Part shown: positions 19,353-28,425 of the stretch, piece after piece | How the letters are laid out: each line of letters begins with the position of its first letter | Numbering within the stretch: position 1 is the stretch's first letter | From: Methylobacterium adhaesivum | GTDB taxonomy: Bacteria; Pseudomonadota; Alphaproteobacteria; Rhizobiales; Beijerinckiaceae | Direction of reading: 5' to 3' | DNA length: 64,000 nucleotides | Assembly: GCF_022179065.1 (NCBI RefSeq) | Contig: NZ_BPQD01000007.1 | Coordinates: forward strand, 310,001-374,000 | Program-made: the position numbers and the translations under genes | Notes under the pieces: model-generated | Databases searched by the model: none | The model's input: only the letters and a program-made list of their open reading frames with translations | What the model was told of the DNA's origin: nothing

Positions 19353-20501
19353 TTGTTGCTAAACATCCCGCCCAACTCAACCTATGAGATCTCCCAACCG
19401 CAGCGAATATACCTGGATCTCCTCCGGGCCGTCGCGGCAACGATGGTCATGGTCGAGCACGGCCTCGAAATATTCCGGATCAAGACGGTCACATATCTCG
19501 GCATATCGGCCGTGACGATCTTCTTTCTCCTGTCGGGTTTCCTGATCACGGTGGCCGCCTGCCGCAGAATCTATCGTCCAGGCCCGCAATTCGCATCGTT
19601 TATGATCGACAGGACAGCTCGGATCTACACGCCCTATCTCCCAGCCATCGCCTTCGCGATCCTGGCCAACACGGTATTTTCCGTCGGAACGTGGGGGCAA
19701 CCCGGCACGAATACGGGGCTCGGAGCCTTTCTCGCCAACCTCCTAATGCTGGAAGATTATCCGCTGCTCCAGATCGCCGCTCGGATCACTCAGAACGACG
19801 CCTTCCGCATTCATGCCTACAACACCGCCGAACCGTTCTGGACTGTATCGATCGAATACTGGATCTATCTTGCATTCTCGCTGACGTTCTTCGTTGGCAT
19901 TCGCAAGGAGAAGATTCGAAGCCCCCTGATCCTCCTCTCGGTGATCGCCTTCGTTCCAGTCGTCCTCTACAGTTCGTTCGCGAATGCCGGCCAGTGCTTG
20001 AGCCTGGTTTGGGCGATCGGCTCGGTCTGCGGATACATCTTCGTCATCACGAGCAGCGCCCGGGACTACGGGATCAAGCGATACTACATCCTCACGGCCG
20101 TGGGAGCGGTCGGGTTCGCCGGGCGACTCCTGAAGACGGGCGAACTGAACTACGAGCTACAAACCATCGCCTTCATGGCCATGTGCCTGTTCGGGATCTT
20201 CATGATCCTGGGGGCGAGCCAACGGGAATGGGCCCAGCTCTCCAAACCCATCGCGTTCTTCGCCAGCTACAGCTACAGCCTTTACCTCGTGCACAATACG
20301 ACGATCATCGTCATCTATACCCAGATCGTCAAAGCGCCCTCGCTCCCGGGGCTGATCTTGGCGTTCGTCGTGGCGCACGGGGTCGCCTACGCCTTCTACC
20401 GCTGCTTCGAGCGGCACCATTATCGCGTGGGCGCCTTCCTGTCGGCTCACATCAAGAGTCGGACCGTCACGTCATACGGCGTGCGGCTGAGCCAGGGCTG
20501 A
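19353..20501 (+). CDS. Acyltransferase 3 family membrane protein
   Basis: The 382-residue product is a polytopic membrane protein of the OafA/YrhL type, which O-acylates surface sugars. Visible motifs are YLDLLRAVAATMVMVEH with the family's RA-H pattern, VTIFFLLSGFLI, and FMIDRTARIYTPYLPAI (the R-x-x-R-I-Y segment). The frame opens with TTG at 19353 (another TTG at 19356), with no better ATG before the conserved region. No other polysaccharide gene is near. Confidence 0.8.
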   Translation: MLLNIPPNSTYEISQPQRIYLDLLRAVAATMVMVEHGLEIFRIKTVTYLGISAVTIFFLLSGFLITVAACRRIYRPGPQFASFMIDRTARIYTPYLPAIAFAILANTVFSVGTWGQPGTNTGLGAFLANLLMLEDYPLLQIAARITQNDAFRIHAYNTAEPFWTVSIEYWIYLAFSLTFFVGIRKEKIRSPLILLSVIAFVPVVLYSSFANAGQCLSLVWAIGSVCGYIFVITSSARDYGIKRYYILTAVGAVGFAGRLLKTGELNYELQTIAFMAMCLFGIFMILGASQREWAQLSKPIAFFASYSYSLYLVHNTTIIVIYTQIVKAPSLPGLILAFVVAHGVAYAFYRCFERHHYRVGAFLSAHIKSRTVTSYGVRLSQG

Positions 20502-20744
20502 TCCTCACGGCCCGGCCGGGACCGCGTTGACGCGCCCCCGTCGGATCGTCCGCCGCCTCAAAGCCACACGGGATCGGTCATGGACGCGGACCACGTCGTC
20601 AAGGCGTTGCATCCGTGCGCCAGAAGCAGCATCACACGAATCAGATTCCCGGGCCGTTCGGATCGCCATCCCGCAGATGACGCGAACCGAAGAGTCGGCC
20701 GTTCGACGACGCCCGGAATCGTCCAGCACAAGAGAAAAACACGG

Positions 20745-21881
20745 ATGAAGACGCGCGCAGCGGTGGCGTGGGAGGCCAAGAAGCCCCTCACCATCGAGAC
20801 GATCGATATCGAAGGTCCCAAGGCCGGCGAGGTTCTCGTCGAACTCATGGCCACGGGCATCTGCCACACGGATGCCTACACCCTGTCGGGCCTCGATTCC
20901 GAGGGCAAGTTCCCGGCCATCCTCGGCCACGAAGGTGCCGGCATCGTCCGCGAAGTCGGCGCCGGGGTCACCGACCTGAAGCCCGGCGACCATGTGATCC
21001 CGCTCTACACCCCGGAATGCCGCGGCTGTAAGTCCTGCCTGTCACAGCGCACCAACCTCTGCACGGCGATCCGCGCCACCCAGGGCCAGGGCGTGATGCC
21101 GGACGGCACCAGCCGGTTCTCCTGCGTGTCCACGGGCGGCAGCCCGGGCGGCTCGAACACCGTGTTCCACTACATGGGCTGCTCGACCTTCTCGAACTTC
21201 ACGGTCCTGCCGGCTATCGCCCTCGCGAAGATCCGCGAAGACGCTCCCTTCGATAAGATCTGCTACATCGGCTGCGGCGTGACCACCGGCATCGGCGCGG
21301 TGATCTACACGGCCAAGGTCTGGCCCGGCGCCAACGTGGTGGTGTTCGGCCTCGGCGGCATCGGCCTCAACGTGCTCCAGGCCGCCCGGATGGTGGGCGC
21401 CGACAAGATCATCGGCGTCGACATCAATCCGGACAAGCAGGAGATGGCCCGCAAGTTCGGCATGACGCACTTCATTAACCCGAAGGAGGTCGGCAACGAT
21501 CACGTCGTGGCGGCGATCCTCGACGCGACGAATGGGGGCGCCGACTTCTCGTTCGACTGCACCGGCAACGTCAACGTCATGCGTCAGGCGCTCGAATGCT
21601 GCCACCGCGGCTGGGGCGAGTCGATCGTCATCGGCGTCGCCGAGGCCGGCAAGGAAATCGCGACCCGTCCGTTCCAGCTCGTCACCGGCCGCGTCTGGAA
21701 GGGCTCGGCCTTCGGTGGCGCGCGCGGTCGGACGGATGTGCCCAAGATCGTCGACTGGTACATGGAGGGCAAGATCAACATCGACGATCTGATCACCCAC
21801 ACCATGCCGCTCGAGGAGATCAACCACGGCTTCGATCTCATGCACGAGGGCAAGTCGATCCGGTCGGTGGTGATCTACTGA
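20745..21881 (+). CDS. frmA: S-(hydroxymethyl)glutathione dehydrogenase / class III alcohol dehydrogenase
   Basis: This zinc enzyme oxidises the formaldehyde-glutathione adduct to S-formylglutathione. The 378-residue product shows the catalytic zinc ligands in [10 protein letters not shown] and GHEGAGIV, the structural zinc cysteines in [15 protein letters not shown], and the NAD fold ([15 protein letters not shown]). The start at 20745 begins the conserved [11 protein letters not shown]-formylglutathione hydrolase follows 143 bp downstream, completing glutathione-dependent formaldehyde oxidation to formate. Confidence 0.95.
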   Translation: MKTRAAVAWEAKKPLTIETIDIEGPKAGEVLVELMATGICHTDAYTLSGLDSEGKFPAILGHEGAGIVREVGAGVTDLKPGDHVIPLYTPECRGCKSCLSQRTNLCTAIRATQGQGVMPDGTSRFSCVSTGGSPGGSNTVFHYMGCSTFSNFTVLPAIALAKIREDAPFDKICYIGCGVTTGIGAVIYTAKVWPGANVVVFGLGGIGLNVLQAARMVGADKIIGVDINPDKQEMARKFGMTHFINPKEVGNDHVVAAILDATNGGADFSFDCTGNVNVMRQALECCHRGWGESIVIGVAEAGKEIATRPFQLVTGRVWKGSAFGGARGRTDVPKIVDWYMEGKINIDDLITHTMPLEEINHGFDLMHEGKSIRSVVIY

Positions 21882-21907
21882 TCCGATCAGGACAGATGAT
21901 GTCCGAT

Positions 21908-21931
21908 CCCTCCCCCCTCTGCGGGGGAGGG
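21908..21931 (+). terminator. Hairpin between frmA and fghA
   Basis: CCCTCCCCC and its complement GGGGGAGGG form a 9-bp stem with a short loop. There is no T-run after it, so it may be an attenuator, mRNA end or interspersed repeat rather than a true terminator. Confidence 0.35.
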
Positions 21932-22024
21932 AGGGGTGCGGACCGACCATTCTTTCAGTGGCCCGACATCGCACCCGTTCCCAACTCCGGAACGGGGCTT
22001 TGAGCCCTAGCAGGAAAGTACAGC

Positions 22025-22858
22025 ATGGAAACCATCTCGAAGGCCCGCGCCCACGGCGGCACGCAGGGCGTCTACAAGCACGACGCCCAGACCACGGGCT
22101 GTCCGATGACCTTCGCGGTGTTCGTGCCGCCCCAGGCCGAGAACGGCCCGGTGCCGGTGCTGTGGTACCTGTCGGGCCTCACCTGCACCCACGCAAACGT
22201 CATGGACAAGGGCGAGTACCGCGCGGCGGCCGCCCGGCACGGCGTGATCATCGTGGCGCCTGACACCAGCCCGCGCGGCCCCGGCATCCCCGACGAGGAG
22301 GGCAACTGGCAGTTCGGCTCCGGCGCCGGGTTCTACGTGGACGCGACCCAGGCGCCCTACGCGACGAACTACCGGATGTGGAGCTACATCACCGAGGAAC
22401 TGCCCGCCCTCATCGCCAAGGAGTTCCCCGCCGACATGAGCCGGCAGGGCATCTTCGGCCATTCCATGGGCGGCCACGGGGCGCTGACCATCGCGCTGAC
22501 CTATCCCGACCGCTTCAAGTCCTGCTCGGCCTTCGCCCCCATCGCCCAGCCCTCCACGGCCGGATGGTCGAAGCCGGCTTTCGAGAAGTATCTCGGAACC
22601 GACGAAGCCGCGTGGCGCGCCCACGACGCCACCCTGCTCATCGCCGACGGCCACCGCTTTTCGGAGTTCCTCGTCGATCAGGGCACCGCCGACAGCTTCC
22701 TTCAGGACGGCCTGCGCCCCTGGCTGCTGGAAGAGGCCTGCAAGACGGCCGGCATCCCCCTGACCCTCAACATGCGCGAGGGCTACGACCACTCGTACTT
22801 CTTCATCTCGACCTTCATGGACAGCCACATCGCCTGGGCCGCCGAGCGTCTGAAGTAA
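22025..22858 (+). CDS. fghA: S-formylglutathione hydrolase
   Basis: This alpha/beta hydrolase of 277 residues releases formate and glutathione from S-formylglutathione. It has the nucleophile elbow GHSMGGHGALT, the N-terminal YLSGLTCTHANVM motif, and the C-terminal YDHSYFFISTF that supplies the catalytic histidine. It lies downstream of frmA on the same strand. Confidence 0.95.
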   Translation: METISKARAHGGTQGVYKHDAQTTGCPMTFAVFVPPQAENGPVPVLWYLSGLTCTHANVMDKGEYRAAAARHGVIIVAPDTSPRGPGIPDEEGNWQFGSGAGFYVDATQAPYATNYRMWSYITEELPALIAKEFPADMSRQGIFGHSMGGHGALTIALTYPDRFKSCSAFAPIAQPSTAGWSKPAFEKYLGTDEAAWRAHDATLLIADGHRFSEFLVDQGTADSFLQDGLRPWLLEEACKTAGIPLTLNMREGYDHSYFFISTFMDSHIAWAAERLK

Positions 22859-22865
22859 GTTCCTC

Positions 22866-22891
22866 TCACCCTGTGTCCGGGCGCAGGGTGA
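22866..22891 (+). terminator. Stem-loop after fghA
   Basis: An 8-bp perfect stem (TCACCCTG with CAGGGTGA) starts 7 bases after the fghA stop. No strong U-tract follows, so it is a candidate terminator only. Confidence 0.45.
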
Positions 22892-23013
22892 AGCACTCCG
22901 AACAGCCAGGACCTCGGCGAGCGCGTCTCGTCGGGGTCCGCCCGCGTCGGACAGCGAGCATGCTACAAGGCTTCCGTCGGCCGCCGGTGGTCGACGTTCC
23001 GGGAGGTCAGCGG

Positions 23014-23301
23014 ATGAAGGTCGTCGCGGATTTGTGCATCGTCCCCATGGGCGTCGGCTCATCGGTCTCGCCCTACGTGCGGGCGATCAAGGCGATCATC
23101 GATGCCAGCCCCCTCCAGGCCGAGATGCATGCCAACGGCACGAACATCGAGGGCGAGCTGAGCGAGATCTGCGCCCTCGCCGAACGCTGCGAGGCGCGCC
23201 TTGCCGAACTCGGCGTGGAGCGGGTGTTCTTCACGATGACGTTCTCGTCCCGCCGCGACAAGGCGCAGACCATGGCCGACAAACTGGCGGCGGTCTCCTA
23301 A
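23014..23301 (+). CDS. MTH1187/YqgV-family thiamine-binding-like protein
   Basis: The 95-residue product matches the MTH1187 family: VVADLCIVPMGVGSSVSPYV at the start, MHANGTNIEGELSEI in the middle and RVFFTMTFSSRRDK near the end. Members are small ferredoxin-fold proteins reported to bind thiamine. GGGAGG stands about 8 bases before the ATG. No thiamine gene is near. Confidence 0.8.
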   Translation: MKVVADLCIVPMGVGSSVSPYVRAIKAIIDASPLQAEMHANGTNIEGELSEICALAERCEARLAELGVERVFFTMTFSSRRDKAQTMADKLAAVS

Positions 23302-23417
23302 CGGCGGATCCGAACACCCAGCCTCGCTCCCGGACGGCGGGGCGCTATATAATGACCTCGGGTCGCGAAACGCGTGGGTCGGATACGACGCGGGGGCACC
23401 GGTCGCAAGGAGACGGC

Positions 23418-23870
23418 ATGAGCTTGTTCCAGGATCTCGTCGGTCGCTTCACCCGGGGCGTCGGGGCCTATGTCGGCGACCGGGCTCTCATGCAGGCGGC
23501 GGTCTCGGCTGCTGCCAACGTCATCCTCGCCGACAGCGAGATTGACGAGGAAGAAATCGAGACTGCGCTCGCCGGCATGCGCGCCAACCCCATCCTCGAG
23601 AAGGGCTACGACACCCTCAAGCTCGAAGCCGAATTGTTCGAGGGCCTGGACCGTGCCCGCACGCGCGCCGGGCGTGCCGAGAACCTGCGGCACGTCGCGG
23701 CCATCGCCGGGCGTGAGGCGGCCCAGCGCGAGGCCGTGTTCCTCATCGCCGCCGATGTCGCCGATCAGGCCGGGATCAGCGCCGTCGAGCACGCCGCCTT
23801 GGCCGAGATCGCCACCGCCCTGAGCGTCGACAAGGACCACCTTCTCGCCGGCGCCATCCAAACCGAATAA
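23418..23870 (+). CDS. TerB-like tellurite-resistance-type protein
   Basis: The 150-residue helical protein resembles TerB: an N-terminal VILADSEIDEEEIETAL segment with the acidic metal-binding-like cluster, and a mirrored C-terminal VADQAGISAVEHAALAEIA. AAGGAGA precedes the ATG at 23418. TerB proteins belong to stress and tellurite-resistance systems, but no other ter gene is present here. Confidence 0.75.
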   Translation: MSLFQDLVGRFTRGVGAYVGDRALMQAAVSAAANVILADSEIDEEEIETALAGMRANPILEKGYDTLKLEAELFEGLDRARTRAGRAENLRHVAAIAGREAAQREAVFLIAADVADQAGISAVEHAALAEIATALSVDKDHLLAGAIQTE

Positions 23871-24157
23871 TGAATACCATAGTGTGTCTTGTCCGGCGGC
23901 ACAGTGTTGGCATGATCTCGGCACGCCGCCGGCCGGGACACAGCCTTCAAATGCCTCAGCCCGGCAATGCGGACGCAAGTGATAGGTGCACCGCAACATA
24001 GGCGAAACGCACCGCAACAGCTCCAGCGGCACTCTTGCGAAGTGGAGGGCCGGCCTTTACGCTCGTTCTAGCCAACAAGACTTCCACGCCACCGAAATCG
24101 GCAGGATAAATCCTGCCGACGGATATCGAGAGTGGAGGATGCCGGAGGGAGCGGGCG

Positions 24158-26134
24158 ATGAAGAAAAATAAGGTCATCTCGGCGGAAGAGGCCATCGCCC
24201 TTATCCGGCAGAACGACGTAGTGACCACCACGGGCTTCGTTCAGAGCTGCATTCCGGAAGCGCTGCACGCCGCCCTGGAGAAGCGTTTCGTCGAGACCGG
24301 CGCCCCCCGCGACCTCACCCTGATCATGACCGCCGGAGCCGGCGACAGCAAAGGCCTCGGCACCGGGCGGCTGCACCACGAGGGCCTGCTGAAGCGCGTC
24401 ATCGCGGCCAATTTCGGCCGGATGCCGAAGGTCGCCAAGGCGGCACAGGACAACAAGATCACCGGCTACAACCTGCCGCAAGGCGTGATCTCGCAGCTCT
24501 ATCGCGCGTGCGCCGCCGGCCAGCCCGGCCTGTTTTCCAAGGTCGGCCTGCACACCTACGTCGATCCGCGCCACGGCGGCGGGCGCGTCAACACCGTGAC
24601 ACAGGACGAGATCGTCAAGGTGGTGGAGGTCGATGGCGAGGAATGGCTGTTCTACACGGCCACGAAGATCGACGTCGCCTTCATCCGCGGCACCTCCGCC
24701 GATCCCGCCGGCAACATCTCCTTCGAGAAGGAGGCGCTCACCCTCGATTGCCTCGCTCAGGCCATGGCAGCCCGCAACAACGGCGGCATCGTCATCGCCC
24801 AGGTGGAGCGCATCGTCGACGACGGGTTCCTGCTGCCCAAGGATGTGCGGGTGCCCGGCATCCTCGTCGACTGCGTGGTGCTGGCCGAGCCCGAGATGCA
24901 CCGCATGAATTACGGCGTACAGCACGATGCGGCACTGGCCGGCCAGATCCGCGTGCCGGTGGCCGGCATGAAGAAGATGCCCCTCGACGCCCGCAAGATC
25001 ATCGCCCGGCGCGCGGCCTTCGAACTGCCCCCCAACGGTGTGGTCAATCTCGGCGTCGGGGCGCCGGAAGGCATCTCGGCCGTGGCCAACGAGGAGAAGG
25101 TGACGCCCTACATCACCCTCACGACGGAGGCCGGCGCGGTCGGCGGTGTGCTGGCGTCCGGGTCGAGCTTCGGCGCGGCCACCAATGCCGACTGCGTCAT
25201 CGACCAGAACCAGATGTTCGACTTCTACGATGGCGGCGGCCTCGACATGACCTGCCTCGGCCTCGCGGAATGCGACCAGCACGGCAACGTCAACACGAGC
25301 ATGTTCGGCGGCCGCCTCAACGGCTGCGGCGGGTTCATCAACATCTCGCAGAACGCCCGCTGCGTGGTGTTCGCCGGCACCTTCACGGTGGGCGGCCTGG
25401 AGACCGCGATCGAGGACGGCAAGCTCCGCATCGTCACGGAGGGACGCTCGCAGAAATTTCTGCCCCAGGTCGAGCAGATCACCTTTAGCGGGTCCTATGC
25501 GCAGATGCGCTCGCAGCCGGTGATCTATGTTACCGAGCGCTGCGTGTTCCAGCTCACCGACGAGGGGCTGGAGCTCATCGAGGTGGCGCCCGGCATCGAC
25601 ATCGAGCGGGACATCCTGCCCCATATGGGCTTCCGGCCGATCATCAAGCAGCCGGCGCTCATGGATGCGCGCCTGTTCAGAGACGAGCCGATGGAGCTCC
25701 TCGCCGATCTGCTGAACCTCAACCTGTCCGAGCGCGTCAGCTACGATTCCGAGCGCAACATCCTGTTCGTCAATCTCGAGGGCTGGCACGCCCGCGTGAA
25801 GAGCGACATCGACGATCTGCGCAAGGTTCTGGTCGGGGCCTGCAAGAAGGCCGGCCAGCGGGTCAATTCCGTGGTCAACCACGACGGGTTCCGCATCAAC
25901 GAGAACCTCTACGACGATTACGCGAGCATGATCCAGTATCTCGCGGCGAACTACTACGCGACCACCACCCGCTACGCGACCAGCGCCTTCCTGCGTCTGA
26001 AGATGGAAGAGGCGCTGAACCGCCGCGGCCTCGCCCCCCACGTCTTCGAGCGCAAGGAAGACGCCCACGCCTTCGTGGACGGCCTCGACAAGAAGATCCG
26101 TCGCGCTTCGACGGCCATCGCCTCGGCGGCGTGA
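24158..26134 (+). CDS. Short-chain acyl-CoA:carboxylate CoA transferase with C-terminal extension
   Basis: The 658-residue protein joins the alpha and beta halves of family I CoA transferases, like E. coli YdiF and propionate CoA-transferases. The catalytic glutamate is E324 in LTTEAGAVGG, and GVGAPEGI precedes it. About 130 extra residues follow the usual family end (from roughly residue 525), ending in an Ala/Ser tail. Substrates probably include acetate, acetoacetate or propionate, but this cannot be read directly. A strong Shine-Dalgarno region (GGAGGGAG) precedes the ATG, and a terminator follows. Confidence 0.85.
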   Translation: MKKNKVISAEEAIALIRQNDVVTTTGFVQSCIPEALHAALEKRFVETGAPRDLTLIMTAGAGDSKGLGTGRLHHEGLLKRVIAANFGRMPKVAKAAQDNKITGYNLPQGVISQLYRACAAGQPGLFSKVGLHTYVDPRHGGGRVNTVTQDEIVKVVEVDGEEWLFYTATKIDVAFIRGTSADPAGNISFEKEALTLDCLAQAMAARNNGGIVIAQVERIVDDGFLLPKDVRVPGILVDCVVLAEPEMHRMNYGVQHDAALAGQIRVPVAGMKKMPLDARKIIARRAAFELPPNGVVNLGVGAPEGISAVANEEKVTPYITLTTEAGAVGGVLASGSSFGAATNADCVIDQNQMFDFYDGGGLDMTCLGLAECDQHGNVNTSMFGGRLNGCGGFINISQNARCVVFAGTFTVGGLETAIEDGKLRIVTEGRSQKFLPQVEQITFSGSYAQMRSQPVIYVTERCVFQLTDEGLELIEVAPGIDIERDILPHMGFRPIIKQPALMDARLFRDEPMELLADLLNLNLSERVSYDSERNILFVNLEGWHARVKSDIDDLRKVLVGACKKAGQRVNSVVNHDGFRINENLYDDYASMIQYLAANYYATTTRYATSAFLRLKMEEALNRRGLAPHVFERKEDAHAFVDGLDKKIRRASTAIASAA

Positions 26135-26140
26135 ACGCCT

Positions 26141-26175
26141 CCCCTTCTCCCCTCCGGGGGAGAAGGGGTTTCTTT
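26141..26175 (+). terminator. Rho-independent terminator after the CoA transferase gene
   Basis: CCCCTTCTCCC at 26141 pairs with GGGAGAAGGGG ending at 26168, an 11-bp stem with a 6-base loop, followed by TTTCTTT. A related C/G block recurs at about 26226-26252, so this may also be an interspersed repeat used as a terminator. Confidence 0.8.
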
Positions 26176-26368
26176 GAATATCGCGCCGCTTCCCTTCCAC
26201 GACGTCGTCCCGGGCCGGTCGCCACGCGCCCCCCTCCCCCGTAGAAGGGGGATCGGTGTCTCTTGCAGGCCCCTCGCCGCCCCGGTTCGCTCAGAGCGAG
26301 AACCGGCGGTGCCGGGAGTTGCGAGAGACTCTCGCGCGCGCTCCAACAAAGCAAAGCTCCAGGCCAAC

Positions 26369-27289
26369 ATGATCGTCCGCTCGCGTCCGGGTCTGCTCAC
26401 GATCCTGTTCACCCTGCGCGGCTCGATCCTCCCGCAGGTCGCACCGAAGGTTCTGGGCATCACCGCCGTGGCCTTCGCCGTGGTGGCGGCCGAGATGCGC
26501 TGGCCCGAGGCGTTTCCCATCACGGCCGGCGTCGGACCGTTCACCCTGATCGGCCTGGCCCTGTCGATCTTCCTGAGCTTCCGCAACGGCGCCTGTTACG
26601 ACCGGTGGTGGGAGGCGCGTCGGGCCTGGGGCTCGCTCATCGTCGAGACGCGGGGCATCGCCCGCCTGCTACCGGCCCTGCTGCCGGAGCCGGAGCATGC
26701 GGACCTGCGTCGGCGCGCCCTGCGCCGGATCTCGGGGTTCGCCCATGCCCTGCACGCACAGATGCGGGGCGGAAACGAGGTCGCGGCGGCCCTCCCCTGG
26801 CTCCCTGACGATGAGGCGGAGGCCGTCGCCCGAGGGCCGAGCCCGGCCAACGCGATCCTGGCACGCCTCTCCGCCGACCTCGCCGACGCATATCGAACGG
26901 GCGCGCTGACGGACGTGCTGTTCGGGTTGATTGAGCAGCACGTCGCGGCCCTGTCGCAGGCGCAGGTGGTGTGCGAGCGCATTCTCACCACGCCGCTGCC
27001 CTTCGCCTACACCCTGCTCCTCTACCGGACAGCGTGGGTCTACTGCCTGATGCTGCCCTTCGGCCTCGCCGCGTCCCTCGGCTGGGCGACGCCGCTGGCC
27101 GTCGCGCTGGTCGCCTACACGTTCTTCGGCCTCGATGCCCTCGGCGACGAACTCGAGGATCCCTTCGGCACGGAGCCGAACGACCTCCCCCTGGACGCCC
27201 TCCTCCACACCCTCGACGGCATCGTACTCAACGCCCTCGGCGAACCGACGCCCCCCTCTCGTCGGCCAGACCGTTATCTGTTGACGTAG
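26369..27289 (+). CDS. Bestrophin-like (UPF0187) membrane channel
   Basis: The 306-residue membrane protein has the bestrophin family segments SIFLSFRNGACYDRWWEARRAWG near residue 70, and TFFGLDALGDELEDPFGTEPNDLPLDAL near the end. Bacterial members form ion channels. The ATG at 26369 starts the conserved IVRSRPG...LFTLRGSI region. The frame is open upstream to 26174, but that part overlaps the terminator and looks non-coding. Confidence 0.85.
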   Translation: MIVRSRPGLLTILFTLRGSILPQVAPKVLGITAVAFAVVAAEMRWPEAFPITAGVGPFTLIGLALSIFLSFRNGACYDRWWEARRAWGSLIVETRGIARLLPALLPEPEHADLRRRALRRISGFAHALHAQMRGGNEVAAALPWLPDDEAEAVARGPSPANAILARLSADLADAYRTGALTDVLFGLIEQHVAALSQAQVVCERILTTPLPFAYTLLLYRTAWVYCLMLPFGLAASLGWATPLAVALVAYTFFGLDALGDELEDPFGTEPNDLPLDALLHTLDGIVLNALGEPTPPSRRPDRYLLT

Positions 27290-27364
27290 GGGCCGTGCCA
27301 TCAAGGAGCGCGGGCTGTCCGGGACCTCCCTGGAGAGTCCGCGCCGGAGCCCTACGTCTCAGCG

Positions 27365-27538
27365 ATGACTCAGATCCCCGACGACAACCTCGACCATTAC
27401 GCGCTGGGCTTTCATGCGCCGCAAAAGGGCCTGCGCCGCCAGGATTGCCCGTATGCGGAGGGCACGGAGCCGCACGACCAATGGATCGCCGGGTACGACG
27501 CGGCGGTGAAGGAACGCGAAGACGGCCAGGAGAGCTGA
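27365..27538 (+). CDS. Small Rmf/CrpP-like protein
   Basis: A 57-residue frame that begins with ATG at 27365 and ends with TGA at 27538. The middle and end, ALGFHAPQKG, then DCPYAEGTEPHDQWIAGYDAA, follow the pattern of ribosome modulation factor and CrpP proteins (a Gly-x-A segment, then C/N-P-Y, W and GYxAA). The similarity is judged by eye; ribosome hibernation or antibiotic-related roles are family possibilities only. Confidence 0.6.
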   Translation: MTQIPDDNLDHYALGFHAPQKGLRRQDCPYAEGTEPHDQWIAGYDAAVKEREDGQES

Positions 27539-27813
27539 GGCGCCCGCCCAGAGCCACGGGTCGCCGCGAACACGTCCCACGATGCCCAGTGCCGAAACGG
27601 GCTCGCTCCTGCGCCTCGGCCGGCCCACGGCCGGGAGTTTTCGGTCTGACGTGAGGTTGCAACGCCTCCGCCATCCCGTGCCGGAACGTCGAGTCGCGCT
27701 TCGGCGTTGGCAGCTTGCACAGTCTCAGCTTGAGGGAACCCGAAAGCGTCGTGCGGCACTCTCAACCCTGCCGGGCCTGTTTCTGAATTCTGTCGACCGT
27801 GCGGACCCATCGA

Positions 27814-28083
27814 ATGCCACCGCCCCCGAAACGCTCAAGAACCCGCTTGTCCTCCGGCGCGTGTCTGGCACTCGTCGTCGCTTTGCCCATCGGCCTCTCG
27901 CTTCCGGTGAAAGCCCAGAGCCCGGCCAAGGACTTCCTGTTCCAGGAACAGCGGTTCAGCAGAGCGTGTCGCCCACCGCTCAAGTATGCCGCCGGCGCGT
28001 GCGTCCGCCGCTGTCCCGCAGGCTACGAGGATATGGGCAGAACCTGTCGTCAGAGGGGGATGAGGGGCGGCGGAGGCTGGTGA
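27814..28083 (+). CDS. Small secreted cysteine-containing protein
   Basis: The 89-residue product has a basic N-terminus and a hydrophobic signal-like segment (CLALVVALPIGLSL) cleaved near VKAQ. A short mature part follows with four cysteines (ACRPPLKYAAGACVRRC, then RTCRQ) and a glycine-rich end. A GTG start at 27799 is an alternative. No function is recognised; the regular cysteines suggest a disulfide-stabilised exported protein. Confidence 0.55.
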   Translation: MPPPPKRSRTRLSSGACLALVVALPIGLSLPVKAQSPAKDFLFQEQRFSRACRPPLKYAAGACVRRCPAGYEDMGRTCRQRGMRGGGGW

Positions 28084-28425
28084 CGCCGCGACGGGCCCGA
28101 GCCTCTCGCGCGCGTCGAACGGTGCTGTGAAGCGTGCGGCTGCGAGCTGAACGGCGTGGTGGGCCCCGCCTCGCCCAAGGCTGTTCCCGTGCTGCCGACA
28201 CCCGAGGAATGGAGCTCTCGGCTCGCGGCGCCCATCACGATCGCTCTGGAGCTTCAGCGCCCGCGGCCAGAGGTGCCGTTGCGGATCGTGGCGCAGGCGC
28301 CCGGACGGAGCAGCATGATCCAGTCCGAGCACTACCAAGTGCCACGCCCCGCCGGCTTGCCTATATTGAGTACGGATCCAGACGGCCGCGACCGGCGCGC
28401 CGTCGAGAAGCGTTGCGAGAGAACC
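28084..28425. other. Intergenic stretch with no recognised feature
   Basis: These 342 bases contain only short frames that look like chance. The region upstream of 28426 is expected to hold the promoter of the following oxidoreductase gene, but I see no clear motif. Confidence 0.4.
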
